From Streptomyces aurantiogriseus (GTDB taxonomy: Bacteria; Actinomycetota; Actinomycetes; Streptomycetales; Streptomycetaceae), in contig NZ_BMSX01000013.1 of NCBI RefSeq assembly GCF_014649375.1, forward strand, positions 62,001 to 126,000: 64,000 nucleotides of DNA, written 5' to 3'. Each line of letters opens with the position of its first letter. Position 1 is the first letter of the stretch. Of the stretch, positions 42,527 through 50,500 are shown piece by piece. The position numbers and the translations under genes were made by a program. Below the pieces are notes generated by a model. The model did no database searches. It saw only the letters and a program-made list of their open reading frames with translations, and was not told where the DNA came from.

Positions 42527-42703
42527 GCGAACTCCCTTGAGGGGTGGGGGCGTTGCGGTGCGAGCGAGGGAATGCTCGCGATGCCGCGTTGCGGGGAGGT
42601 GTGCGCGCGGTAAGAAGTTAATGACGCGAACATGACACGACAAGGTGTGCGGCGGGATCCGTGACGGGATCTTCGGCCCCGCGAGACCGGCGTGAGGGTC
42701 ACG
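42527..42703. other. Gap between the nuclease and the riboswitch promoter
   Basis: No gene is seen. This divergent gap holds the nuclease promoter on the left. On the right, towards the riboswitch, TACTAT at 42704-42709 could be the -10 of the Mn-exporter transcript. Confidence 0.4.
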
Positions 42704-42866
42704 TACTATGGACGGCGCAGAAGGGGAGTAGCTCTTCGCCGGACCGTCGACATACTGCTCAGCCCGTCCCCGCGACAGCTGAGCCGGCGCCCGGAGGCAG
42801 GCCCGCACAGGGTCGGCCGGCGAGACCTTCGGCAAGCAGTGCACATCCGTGCCGTACGGCACGGAT
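42704..42866 (+). ncRNA. yybP-ykoY (Mn2+) riboswitch upstream of the GDT1-family gene
   Basis: A -10-like TACTAT (42704) leads into the sequence AAGGGGAGTAGC (42721), the 5' conserved block of yybP-ykoY elements. The second conserved block GGCGAGACCTTC lies at 42819-42830. The two blocks form the Mn2+-binding loop-loop core in this class, and the variable stems between them are G/C-rich. A perfect 9-bp hairpin (ATCCGTGCC-GTAC-GGCACGGAT, 42845-42866) follows and could be the switching or terminator arm. The downstream gene is a UPF0016 membrane protein, a known target of this riboswitch. High Mn2+ should turn the exporter on. Confidence 0.85.
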
Positions 42867-42948
42867 GACATGTGTGCTGCCGTGCCGAGGCGTCCTGCGC
42901 GAAGGAAGCAGCACTCTCGGTGGGGCAGCCCCGACCGATTGAGGACCC

Positions 42949-43530
42949 TTGATCAGCTTCACCGTGACGGCGCTCGTCTTCGGCGTCGTCTTCCTCGCCG
43001 AACTGCCGGACAAGACCGCCCTCGCCGGCCTCGTCCTCGGCACCCGCTACCGCGCCTCGTACGTCTTCGCCGGCGTCGCCGCCGCCTTCGCCCTGCATGT
43101 CGCGCTCGCCGTGGCGGCCGGCAGTGTGCTGACGCTGCTCCCGCAGCAGATCGTGCACGCCCTGACGGGTGTCCTCTTCCTCGCCGGCGCCGCGATGCTG
43201 CTGTGGAAGAAGGACGAGGACGAGGAGGAGATCCGGCGGCCCGAGAACCAGTCCTTCTGGAAGGTCTCCGGGGCGGGTTTCATGCTCATCCTCGTCGCCG
43301 AGTTCGGCGACCTCACCCAGATCATGACGGCCAACCTCGCCGCCCGCTACGACGACCCGCTCTCCGTCGGCCTCGGCGCGGTGCTCGCGCTGTGGGCGGT
43401 GGCCGGACTCGGCATCGTCGGCGGAAAGGCCCTGATGAAGCGGGTGCCGCTGAAGCTGATCACGCGGATCGCGGCGGCGCTGATGCTGGTGCTGGGCGTG
43501 TGGAGCCTGTGGGAGGCGTTCGCCGGGTGA
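42949..43530 (+). CDS. UPF0016/GDT1 family Mn2+/Ca2+ transporter
   Basis: The 193-residue protein has six membrane helices in two homologous halves. Each half starts with the family motif E-x-x-D-[KL]-T: FLAELPDKTALAGLVLG in the first and AEFGDLTQIMTANLA in the second. A charged cytoplasmic loop (KKDEDEEEIRRPEN) joins them. GDT1/TMEM165 proteins exchange divalent cations for protons; bacterial members export Mn2+. The riboswitch directly upstream supports control by Mn2+. It is the second candidate metal exporter in the window, besides DUF475. It starts at TTG or ATC near 42949; the exact initiation codon is unclear. Confidence 0.92.
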   Translation: MISFTVTALVFGVVFLAELPDKTALAGLVLGTRYRASYVFAGVAAAFALHVALAVAAGSVLTLLPQQIVHALTGVLFLAGAAMLLWKKDEDEEEIRRPENQSFWKVSGAGFMLILVAEFGDLTQIMTANLAARYDDPLSVGLGAVLALWAVAGLGIVGGKALMKRVPLKLITRIAAALMLVLGVWSLWEAFAG

Positions 43531-43578
43531 CGCGGGTGACGCGGGGGACACGGGGTGACGCGGGGGTGACGCGGGAGA
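43524..43578. repeat. GTGACGCGGG tandem repeats at the end of the GDT1 gene
   Basis: Four to five imperfect copies of GGTGACGCGGGG run from the stop codon (43528) onwards. The rest of the gap to the HAD gene is ordinary intergenic sequence except for the 10-bp repeat at 43734. Confidence 0.6.
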
Positions 43579-43733
43579 TCCGCGGACGGGTGGGCGACCG
43601 GGCGAGCTGAACGGAAAGTGAACGCTTGCCGGGGAGGGTGGCGTGCGCGCCGGATTGTTTTGTACCGTGGGGGAACAAAGTGGCTCCCGCCCGTTTTCCC
43701 TGACCGGCGGGCGGGGCCGCCTTGTGTTTCCTG

Positions 43734-43783
43734 CGTGCCTGTCCGTGCCTGCACGTGCCCGTACGCGCCTGTACATGCCGGGT
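43734..43783. repeat. Five 10-bp tandem units CGTGCCTGNN before the HAD gene
   Basis: Five consecutive units, starting at 43734, 43744, 43754, 43764 and 43774, have CGTGCCTG, CGTGCCTG, CGTGCCCG, CGCGCCTG and CATGCCGG in register. Spacing is 10 bp, as in the repeat at 16859-16898. It ends 31 bp before the start codon and could be read as leader RNA or as DNA. Confidence 0.55.
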
Positions 43784-43814
43784 ACGTCCCTGGAGTCCGT
43801 GCAAGGAGTCGCCG

Positions 43815-44477
43815 ATGCCTGCCGCCGAGTCCACCGTCCTGACCGCCCGCGCCCTCCTGCTCGACATGGACGGCACCCTCGTGAACTCCGACGCCGTCGT
43901 CGACCGCGTCTGGCGGCGCTGGGCCGAACGGCACGGTCTGGACGGCGACGAGGTCATGCAGGTCGTCCACGGCCGCCAGGGGTACGCCTCGATGGCCGTC
44001 CTGCTGCCCGGCCGGCCGATGGAGCAGAACTACGCCGACAACGCGCGGATGCTGGCCGAGGAGACCGCCGACATGGAGGGCGTCGTCCCTGTCCCCGGGG
44101 CGCCCGAGTTCCTCGCCTCGCTGCAGGATGTTCCGCATGCGCTCGTGACCTCGGCGAACGCTCCGCTGTCCACGGCGCGGATGGCGGCGGCGGGGCTCGC
44201 GCTGCCGGAGGTGCGGGTCACGGCGGAGTCGGTGGGGGCCAGCAAGCCGGATCCCGAGGGGTTCCTGAAGGGCGCGGCGGAGCTGGGCGTCGACCCGGCG
44301 GAGTGCGTGGTCTTCGAGGACTCCGGGGCGGGGATCGCCGCGGGGCGGGCGGCGGGGATGCGGGTGGTGGGCGTGGGGGACCGGGCGAGGGCGCATGCGC
44401 CGGATGTGGTGGTGCGGGACTTGCGGGAGGTGCGGGTGGAGGTCGTGCAGGAGGGTGTTCGTCTGTACGTTGGGTGA
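43815..44477 (+). CDS. HAD-family sugar-phosphatase-like hydrolase
   Basis: The 220-residue protein has HAD motifs I (LLLDMDGTLVNSDAV), II (ALVTSANAPL), III (ESVGASKPDPEGFL, Lys) and IV (CVVFEDSGAGIAAG), with a helical cap of beta-phosphoglucomutase / sugar-phosphatase type between I and II. It should dephosphorylate a hexitol or sugar phosphate. AAGGAG lies seven bases before ATG 43815. It is followed by a repeat and a convergent gene. Confidence 0.9.
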   Translation: MPAAESTVLTARALLLDMDGTLVNSDAVVDRVWRRWAERHGLDGDEVMQVVHGRQGYASMAVLLPGRPMEQNYADNARMLAEETADMEGVVPVPGAPEFLASLQDVPHALVTSANAPLSTARMAAAGLALPEVRVTAESVGASKPDPEGFLKGAAELGVDPAECVVFEDSGAGIAAGRAAGMRVVGVGDRARAHAPDVVVRDLREVRVEVVQEGVRLYVG

Positions 44478-44492
44478 GGCGTCACCCGGCGT

Positions 44493-44592
44493 GCGGTCCG
44501 GGGGTGGGTCGCGCAGCCCGGCGCTTGCGGGGTGCCGCCTTCTGTGGGTCGGGAGCCGCCCCAGGCGGCACGACTGCCCGCGGATCGACGGG
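44493..44592. repeat. Streptomyces GTCGCGCAGCCCGGCGCT repeat, copy 2
   Basis: The second copy of the element at 36325-36417, with GGGTCGCGCAGCCCGGCGCT and GCCGCC-CCA-GGCGGC hairpin. It fills the gap between the HAD stop and the stop of the convergent peptidoglycan-binding gene, again between convergent genes. Confidence 0.75.
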
Positions 44593-44593
44593 C

Positions 44594-45703
44594 CTACGGC
44601 TCCTTCGTCTCCGACTCCAGCTTCTCCCTCGTCGCCGCCCCGTACACCCCCAGCTCGTCGCCCTGGATGCCCCGCGACCACTGGTAGTTCCGCAGAGCCT
44701 CCTCCAGCTTGCTGGTGAAGACGCCGTTGGCATCGTCGTTGTAGAGGAACAGCTGCTTCAGCCGCAGCTGGAGTTCCGTCACCTCGTCCCCCCGGTCCCC
44801 GCGGCGCAGAACCGTTGCCTCGGGGCTGCTCCCGGCGGCGTCGTCAGCGCCGTCGCCGGCGGCGTTGTCGGCGCCGTTCCCCGGTGTCAGGGATCCCGTG
44901 GCCCGGGCGGTCGGGGTGCTGGGGCTCGGCTCGCTCGTGGCGGAAGCCGACGGGGAGGCGCTGGACGCCGACGGGGACGGTGAGGGGCTCTCGCTCTCCG
45001 AGGGGGAGGGGGAGGCGCTCTCGCTCTCCGAGGGGGAGGGGGAGGCGCTGGAGGCCGACGGGGAGGCCGCGCTCGTCGAGGTGTCCGGCACGGCGGCCCG
45101 TACGTCCTCGGGGGCGGCGCTGTCACGGGTCGGCTTCTCGTAGGAGAACAGCCCGCTGGCGAACCCGGCCGCCGCGATGACGGACACGGCCGCGGCGGCG
45201 CTCGCGATCAGCAGCGTCCGGCGACGCCGGCCGCGCGGTCGCTCGCGGTCTGCGTACGCTCCGCCGCGGTCGGAGTCACCCGCCTCGAACAGGCTGAGGT
45301 CGGTCGCGCTGGGCGGGGAGCCCGTGGGGGCGAGCGGCGTGGGAAGCGCTGCCGTCTCCGGTGCCGGGCCGGAGGGGTTCACCGCACGCAGGGGCATGGT
45401 CGCGTCGGAGACCGAAGGCAGGGGTGCCGTCACGTCGGACGCCGCGGAATCCTCGGTTCCGGCGCCGGGTCCCTGCTCCCCGAGCTCGACGTACGGCCGT
45501 ATCCGCAGCGGATCGAAGTCCCCCGCGGCGGCAGCCTCGGCCACCCGTGCGTCGCGCAGGGCCTCGGACGCCCGCTGGGCGCAGGTGCACGACGGGGTGT
45601 TGTCCGGCGCGCGGAGCGCTCCGCACTCCGGGCACGGAAGCCCGTGCCGCCCCGGTCGCCCCTGCTGTCCCATCGGTTCGTTCACCTGTTCGTCCCTCCC
45701 CAT
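44594..45703 (-). CDS. Membrane-anchored peptidoglycan-binding protein
   Basis: The 369-residue protein starts at ATG 45703 behind GGAG. A zinc-ribbon-like N-terminus (LPCPECGALR...PSCTCAQRA) is cytoplasmic. One membrane helix (about residues 160-182, TLLIASAAAAVSVIAAAGFA) follows an R/G-rich stretch. A long Ser/Pro/Glu repeat spacer (about 205-275) precedes a C-terminal PG_binding_1 domain (about 298-365, LRRGDRGDEVTELQLRLKQL, ANGVFTSKLEEALRNYQ). It probably links a cytoplasmic zinc-binding signal or partner to the cell wall. Its substrate or signal is unknown. Confidence 0.88.
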   Translation of the reverse strand: MGRDEQVNEPMGQQGRPGRHGLPCPECGALRAPDNTPSCTCAQRASEALRDARVAEAAAAGDFDPLRIRPYVELGEQGPGAGTEDSAASDVTAPLPSVSDATMPLRAVNPSGPAPETAALPTPLAPTGSPPSATDLSLFEAGDSDRGGAYADRERPRGRRRRTLLIASAAAAVSVIAAAGFASGLFSYEKPTRDSAAPEDVRAAVPDTSTSAASPSASSASPSPSESESASPSPSESESPSPSPSASSASPSASATSEPSPSTPTARATGSLTPGNGADNAAGDGADDAAGSSPEATVLRRGDRGDEVTELQLRLKQLFLYNDDANGVFTSKLEEALRNYQWSRGIQGDELGVYGAATREKLESETKEP

Positions 45704-45848
45704 GCGAACTCCAGAGATTATGCCGATCCTTCACACGACCTCCTGCCCGTGACCCCCGGAATGCAGGGTTCCGACAGGACTCGACGGGCCATAACGGGAC
45801 ACACCGATCACGATGGAGTAGGTGTCACGTGAGCCTCGGGAGGCATCC

Positions 45849-47888
45849 ATGGCCTTGGACGCGCACACGCGGACGGGGGATCCCCGTCAGGAACACGTCC
45901 CCGGAAACGTCCTCGTCTCGATCGGCGCGCTGCTGCTGGGCATGCTGCTCGCCGCCCTCGACCAGACGATCGTGTCGACCGCGCTGCCCACGATCGTCAG
46001 CGACCTCGGCGGGTTGGAGCACCTTTCCTGGGTGGTCACGGCGTACCTGCTGGCGTCCACGGCCGCGACACCACTGTGGGGCAAGCTGGGCGACCAGTAC
46101 GGGCGCAAGAAGCTCTTCCAGACCGCGATCGTGATCTTCCTGATCGGCTCGGCGCTGTGCGGGATGGCGCAGAACATGCCGCAGCTCATCGCCTTCCGGG
46201 CCGTGCAGGGTCTGGGCGGCGGCGGGCTGCTGGTGCTGTCGATGGCGATCGTCGGCGACCTCGTCCCACCGCGTGAACGCGGCCGCTACCAGGGCCTGTT
46301 CGGTGCCGTCTTCGGCGCGACCAGCGTCCTCGGCCCGCTCCTCGGGGGCCTGTTCACCCAGCATCTGAGCTGGCGCTGGGTCTTCTACATCAACCTCCCC
46401 GTCGGCGTCGTCGCCCTCGCCGTCATCGCGACCGTCCTGCGCATCCCGAGCAGGGCGGCCAAGCACGTCATCGACTACCTCGGCACCTTCCTCATCGCCT
46501 CGGTCGCCACCTGCCTGGTGCTGGTGGCCTCCCTCGGCGGCACGACCTGGGGCTGGGGCTCGCCGCAGATCGTCGGACTGGCCGTCCTGGGCGTCGTCCT
46601 CGCCGTCGCCTTCGTCGCCGTGGAACGGAGGGCGGCCGAACCGGTCCTCCCGCTCAAGCTGTTCCGCATCCGCACCTTCACGCTCTCCGCCGTCATCAGC
46701 TTCATCGTCGGCTTCGCGATGTTCGGCGCGCTGACCTATCTGCCGACCTTCCTCCAGGTCGTCCAGGGCGTCTCGCCGACCATGTCGGGCGTGCACATGC
46801 TGCCGATGGTGGCCGGCATGCTGCTGTCGTCGACGGTGTCCGGGCAGATCGTCAGCCGCACCGGCCGCTGGAAGGTGTTCCCGCTCACGGGCACCGCCGT
46901 CACCACCGTCGGCCTGCTCCTCCTGCACCAGCTCGACGAGAACAGCCCCACGGCCGAGATGAGCGCCTTCTTCTTTGTCTTCGGCCTGGGCCTCGGCCTG
47001 GTGATGCAGGTCCTGGTCCTCATCGTGCAGAACGCGGTCTCCTACGAGGACCTCGGCGTCGCCACCTCCGGCGCGACCTTCTTCCGCTCCATCGGCGCGT
47101 CCTTCGGCGTCGCCGTCTTCGGTACGGTCTTCGCGAACCGCCTCGGCGACAAGCTCGCCGCCGCCTTCCGGGGCGTCGACCTCCCGCCCGGAGTCTCCAC
47201 CGACGCCCTGGAGGCCGACCCGCGCGTCATCGCCGACCTGCCGCCCGCCCTGCGCCCACCGGTCCTGCACGCCTACGCGTCCTCCATCACGGACGTCTTC
47301 CTCTACGCCGCCCCCGTCGCCCTCCTCGGCTTCCTCCTCGCCTGGTTCCTGCGGGAGGACCGGCTGCGCGGCTCCGTCACCGCCCCGGACGTGACCGAGA
47401 CCCTCGCCAGCAACCCCGTCGAGCGGTCGTCGTACGACGAGGTGTGCCGCGCGCTGTCCGTCCTCGGCACCCGCGAGGGCCGCCGCGAGATCTACCGCAA
47501 GATCATCACCCGGGCCGGCTACGACCTCCTCCCGGTCGCCGGCTGGATGCTGCTGCGCATCAAGCGGTACGGCAGCGTCGAACCGGGCGTGCTCGCCGAG
47601 CGCAGCCCCGTCCCGCTCTCCGTGATCCTCGACGGCGGCCGCCAGCTCGAGGAACGCCACCTCGCCGCCCGCGAGGGCCTCGACCTCGTCTTCACCCCCC
47701 AGGGCCGTGAGGTCGCCGAACGCCTCGCCCAGGCCCGCGAGGACTCCCTCGCCGAACTCCTCGGCGACTGGTGGGGCCCGGACCGCCCCACCGACCTGGT
47801 CCAACTGGTCAAGGAGCTCAACACCGAGCTGTGCGGCTCGGACCGCGAACAGCCCCACGAGGGAAGGCCGCTGGCCCGGCTCGGTTAG
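45849..47888 (+). CDS. DHA2-family MFS transporter fused to a C-terminal MarR-like domain
   Basis: The 679-residue protein starts at ATG 45849 behind GGGAGG. The transporter part (residues 1 to about 510) has 14 spans with LAALDQTIVSTALPTI (span 1), GKLGDQYGRKKLFQ (motif A), FRAVQGLGGGGLLVLSMAIV and GPLLGGLFTQHLSWRWVFY (motif C). The last about 150 residues are soluble and resemble a MarR winged helix: LLPVAGWMLLRIKRYGSVEP, LVFTPQGREVAERLAQARED, LLGDWWGPDRPTDLVQLV. This is a drug efflux pump with a cytoplasmic regulator-like tail. It overlaps the next GNAT gene's end by four bases (TTAG). Confidence 0.88.
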   Translation: MALDAHTRTGDPRQEHVPGNVLVSIGALLLGMLLAALDQTIVSTALPTIVSDLGGLEHLSWVVTAYLLASTAATPLWGKLGDQYGRKKLFQTAIVIFLIGSALCGMAQNMPQLIAFRAVQGLGGGGLLVLSMAIVGDLVPPRERGRYQGLFGAVFGATSVLGPLLGGLFTQHLSWRWVFYINLPVGVVALAVIATVLRIPSRAAKHVIDYLGTFLIASVATCLVLVASLGGTTWGWGSPQIVGLAVLGVVLAVAFVAVERRAAEPVLPLKLFRIRTFTLSAVISFIVGFAMFGALTYLPTFLQVVQGVSPTMSGVHMLPMVAGMLLSSTVSGQIVSRTGRWKVFPLTGTAVTTVGLLLLHQLDENSPTAEMSAFFFVFGLGLGLVMQVLVLIVQNAVSYEDLGVATSGATFFRSIGASFGVAVFGTVFANRLGDKLAAAFRGVDLPPGVSTDALEADPRVIADLPPALRPPVLHAYASSITDVFLYAAPVALLGFLLAWFLREDRLRGSVTAPDVTETLASNPVERSSYDEVCRALSVLGTREGRREIYRKIITRAGYDLLPVAGWMLLRIKRYGSVEPGVLAERSPVPLSVILDGGRQLEERHLAAREGLDLVFTPQGREVAERLAQAREDSLAELLGDWWGPDRPTDLVQLVKELNTELCGSDREQPHEGRPLARLG

Positions 47889-48400
47889 CCGGCCTCGCCG
47901 CCGACGAGACTCTTGCTGAACCAGTGCTCGGCGTACGGATTTTCGTTGTACGGCTCGGTCTCCGTGTAGCCGAGCCGGGCGTACAGGGCGCGGGCCTCGA
48001 CCAGGTCGCCGCGGGTGTCGAGGATCATGCGGCCGGCGCCCAGTGCGCGGGCGGCGTCCTCGGCGGCGCCGACGAGCAGGGGCGCGCCGCCCTTGCCGCG
48101 TGCCCCCGGGAGCAGGAACACGCGCTTGAGCTCGGCGGTCGTCGCGTCCACCAGCCGTACGCCCGCGCTGCCGGCCGGCTCACCGTCGTACCGTGCGACG
48201 AGCAACCGGCCCCGCGGCGGCGCCAGCCGGTCCCCGGTGCTGGCGGCGATCTCCCGTTCCAGCTCGTCGGGGTCGGTGCGGCGCCCCTCGTGCAGCAGGT
48301 ACCAGCGGTCGCTGACCTCCGTGTAGTACGCCCGCCACAGCGCGGCGGCGACAGGGGAGTCCACGGGTTCCGGGGCGATCGTCCAGGTCATGACGGTCAT
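47885..48400 (-). CDS. GNAT N-acetyltransferase
   Basis: The 171-residue protein starts at ATG 48400 (MTVMTWTIAPEP). It has the GNAT elements: LVARYDGEPAGSAGVRLVDA, AELKRVFLLPGARGKGGAPL (motif A, R-x-K-G-G-A) and GYTETEPYNENPYAEHWFSK. The length is normal. The start overlaps the stop of the small gene at 48397-48690 by four bases (ATGA), so the two are coupled. The substrate is unknown. Another in-frame ATG three codons later (48391) is possible. Confidence 0.88.
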   Translation of the reverse strand: MTVMTWTIAPEPVDSPVAAALWRAYYTEVSDRWYLLHEGRRTDPDELEREIAASTGDRLAPPRGRLLVARYDGEPAGSAGVRLVDATTAELKRVFLLPGARGKGGAPLLVGAAEDAARALGAGRMILDTRGDLVEARALYARLGYTETEPYNENPYAEHWFSKSLVGGEAG

Positions 48401-48690
48401 TCTCGGGAGCGGACCCACCGGGCGCGCAACCGGATATGCGTGACCTCCGGCGGGTCCACCACCTGCGTCTTCCGCCACTCGACGTGCCGGTCGCCGAGGC
48501 CGTCGCACAGACACCCACCCGTGCAGCCGCTCCCCGCCGACGCCCAGCGGATTCGGAGAGCCGCCGGATCGGCACACCCGTCCCGGCAACTCCGGAGACA
48601 GGGCGGCGCGAACCATGTGCCGTTTGTCCGGCGCAGTCCGGGCAACCCGAACGGTGAACCGGCCCGAGGGGCCGACACACCGGAAGGCAA
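48397..48690 (-). CDS. Small Cys-rich hypothetical protein coupled to the GNAT gene
   Basis: A reading frame of up to 97 residues ends with HVEWRKTQVVDPPEVTHIRL. Its last about 45 codons have strong third-position G/C preference, and its TGA overlaps the GNAT ATG (ATGA). Both suggest real coding. The Cys-rich part reads SGCTGGCLCDGLGD, a possible metal site. The start is unclear: ATG 48690 and GTG 48678 are candidates, and the first 30 codons look less coding-like, so the true start may be internal. No family was recognised. Confidence 0.4.
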   Translation of the reverse strand: MPSGVSAPRAGSPFGLPGLRRTNGTWFAPPCLRSCRDGCADPAALRIRWASAGSGCTGGCLCDGLGDRHVEWRKTQVVDPPEVTHIRLRARWVRSRE

Positions 48691-48692
48691 CC

Positions 48693-49376
48693 ATGTCCAC
48701 AGGCGTGATCATCGCTCTGATCGTGATCGTGGCGGCCGTCATCGCCGTCGCGGCCATCCTGGCCGCGAGGGCCCGAGGGTCGCACGGAGGACGCAGCCTG
48801 AAGCAGCGCTTCGGGCCCGAGTACGACCGGGCCGTGGCCCGGCACGACGGGGACGTCAAGGCGGCCGAGCGGGAACTCGGCGCCCTCGTGGAGCGGCACG
48901 GCGGGCTGCATGAGCGGCCGCTGGAGCCCGCGGAGCGCGAGCGGTTCGAGGCCCGCTGGACGGCCGCGCAGGAGCGCTTCGTCGACTCGCCCCGTGAGGC
49001 GGTCGCCGAGGCCGACCGACTGCTCGCGGAGGTGGCAGGCGCCCGGGGCTTCCCGGACGGTGCGCAGTACGAGGAGCAGGTCGCCGCGCTGTCCGTGCAC
49101 CACGCGGACCATGTGCACGGCTACCGGCGCGTGCATCAGGTCGCGCGCGTCGGGGCCGACGGCGGCACGCGCGACGGCCGGGGCCCCGGCACCGAGGATC
49201 TGCGGGCCGCCATGGTCGACGGCCGCGCCCTCTTCGACGACCTGGTGGGCCAGGACCGGCACATGTCCGGCCGCCACCGCGCACGGACCCGGCACGACGA
49301 TCGCCGGGCGACCCGGGCCCGTGAGGGCCACCACCTGCCGTGGAGCTTCCACCGGCACCAGACGAAGGAGGGGTGA
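48693..49376 (+). CDS. Membrane-anchored hypothetical protein, FVDxPRxAVxEAD family
   Basis: The 227-residue protein has an N-terminal membrane helix (residues 5-25, VIIALIVIVAAVIAVAAILA) and a cytoplasmic charged region. It contains RFVDSPREAVAEADRLLAEVA (about 95-115), then ALSVHHADHVHGYRRVHQ and TEDLRAAMVDGRALFDDLV. A His/Arg-rich tail (RHRARTRHDDRR, HHLPWSFHRHQ) could bind metal or nucleic acid. The ATG follows GGAAG. The next gene starts six bases after its stop and shares related sequence. Confidence 0.75.
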   Translation: MSTGVIIALIVIVAAVIAVAAILAARARGSHGGRSLKQRFGPEYDRAVARHDGDVKAAERELGALVERHGGLHERPLEPAERERFEARWTAAQERFVDSPREAVAEADRLLAEVAGARGFPDGAQYEEQVAALSVHHADHVHGYRRVHQVARVGADGGTRDGRGPGTEDLRAAMVDGRALFDDLVGQDRHMSGRHRARTRHDDRRATRAREGHHLPWSFHRHQTKEG

Positions 49377-49381
49377 CAGCG

Positions 49382-49921
49382 ATGCCGGACGTGACATCGA
49401 GCGGTGAGGACAGGTGGGGGAGGCGGAACGAGCAGAACCAGGACCGGACCCGCCTGGTCTCCGGAGGCCAGGAGGCCCCGGCGACGACTGCGGAAATGCG
49501 GGCCGCCATGGTCGAGGAGACCAGGGACGCCAGGGGCGCCAGGGCCGCCGGAGAGGGCGGCATGGGCGCTGACGCCAAGGGCGCCGGGACCCCTGTCGGC
49601 GGCGGTCACCGCCCCGAGGGCTCGCACGGTTCCCCGCTGCTCCCGAACGAGGAGTGCGACAAGCTCACCTCGCGCATCCAGCACGCGGTCGCGGAGTTCG
49701 TGGACCGTCCCCGGGACGCCGTCGAGGAGGCGGACCACGTCCTGGAGGAGCTGGCCGCACGCTTCACCGACGCCGTGAACAGCCGCCGTCGTACCCTGCG
49801 CGGCTCCTGGCAGCTCGCGGAGGGCGCGAAGGGCGACACCGTCACGACCGCCGACACCGAACAGCTCCGCCTGGCCCTGCGGGACTACCGCGAACTGACG
49901 GAACGGCTGCTGCACATGTGA
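49382..49921 (+). CDS. Hypothetical protein sharing the FVDxPRxAVxEAD domain with its neighbour
   Basis: The 179-residue soluble protein lies in an operon with the previous gene, whose end carries its ribosome site (GGAGGGG). It repeats the related RAAMV segment (TTAEMRAAMVEE) and EFVDRPRDAVEEADHVLEEL (about residues 105-125), followed by RLALRDYRELTERLL. A Gly/Ala/Asp-rich linker sits in the middle. The 19-base identical stretch at 49201-49219 and 49497-49515 indicates a local duplication. The domain and function are unknown to me. Confidence 0.75.
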   Translation: MPDVTSSGEDRWGRRNEQNQDRTRLVSGGQEAPATTAEMRAAMVEETRDARGARAAGEGGMGADAKGAGTPVGGGHRPEGSHGSPLLPNEECDKLTSRIQHAVAEFVDRPRDAVEEADHVLEELAARFTDAVNSRRRTLRGSWQLAEGAKGDTVTTADTEQLRLALRDYRELTERLLHM

Positions 49922-49943
49922 GTCGGCCGCTGATCCGGCGGTC

Positions 49944-50366
49944 CTAAGGGGTGCCGTCCCCGGCCGCCGCCCGGCGCTCCCGCCACTCCCGTACGACCCT
50001 CTCGACGTCGTACGGCTTCATGCCCAGCGGGGGGCCGGGCGGCGGCTTGAACATCATGTCGCGGAGTTTGACGTTGACGTCCGTGATGATCTTCCGGACG
50101 AGGCGCTCCGAAGGGGCCGCGTACGCCGCCGCGAGGGCGTCCTCCGCCTCCTTGCGCAGCGCGAGCGCCGGCGGCAGGACCGAGAGGCCCTCACGGGCCA
50201 TCTTGCGTTTGATCCACCACAGTTCGTCGTACGAGGTGTCGGTGCCGGGGGCCAACGGCTTGCCCGCGCCCGGGAGTTGATCGAACTCGCCGCGCCGCTG
50301 GGCGTCGCGGATCTGCTTGTCGACCCAGGACTCGAACGGAACACCGGGTGGCTTTCGCTCGGTCAT
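49944..50366 (-). CDS. DUF1992 (DnaJ C28-like) protein
   Basis: The 140-residue protein is the DUF1992 domain: SWVDKQIRDAQRRGEFDQLPGAGKPL, DELWWIKRKMAREGLSVLPP (quoted in parts), LRKEAEDAL, and ending VNVKLRDMMFKPPPGPP. In eukaryotes the domain is in DNAJC28. The bacterial role is unknown; a co-chaperone role is possible. It ends 23 bases from the stop of the previous gene, converging with it. Confidence 0.9.
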   Translation of the reverse strand: MTERKPPGVPFESWVDKQIRDAQRRGEFDQLPGAGKPLAPGTDTSYDELWWIKRKMAREGLSVLPPALALRKEAEDALAAAYAAPSERLVRKIITDVNVKLRDMMFKPPPGPPLGMKPYDVERVVREWRERRAAAGDGTP

Positions 50367-50500
50367 GCGTCCATTGTGCCGGACGCGACGGGGCCGGGCG
50401 ATTTAGTATGCGGCCGCTGTGCATGGTCACTTGCCAGGCCACTCGCAGGTGACGTGCAGGGTCAGTTCAGACATCGTCGGACATCTCACGAGGAGCGCAC

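Noticed and set aside
45825..47858. 677-residue open frame antisense to the MFS-MarR gene
   Set aside because: Same shadow effect; composition is unnatural and the sense strand has clear transporter motifs.
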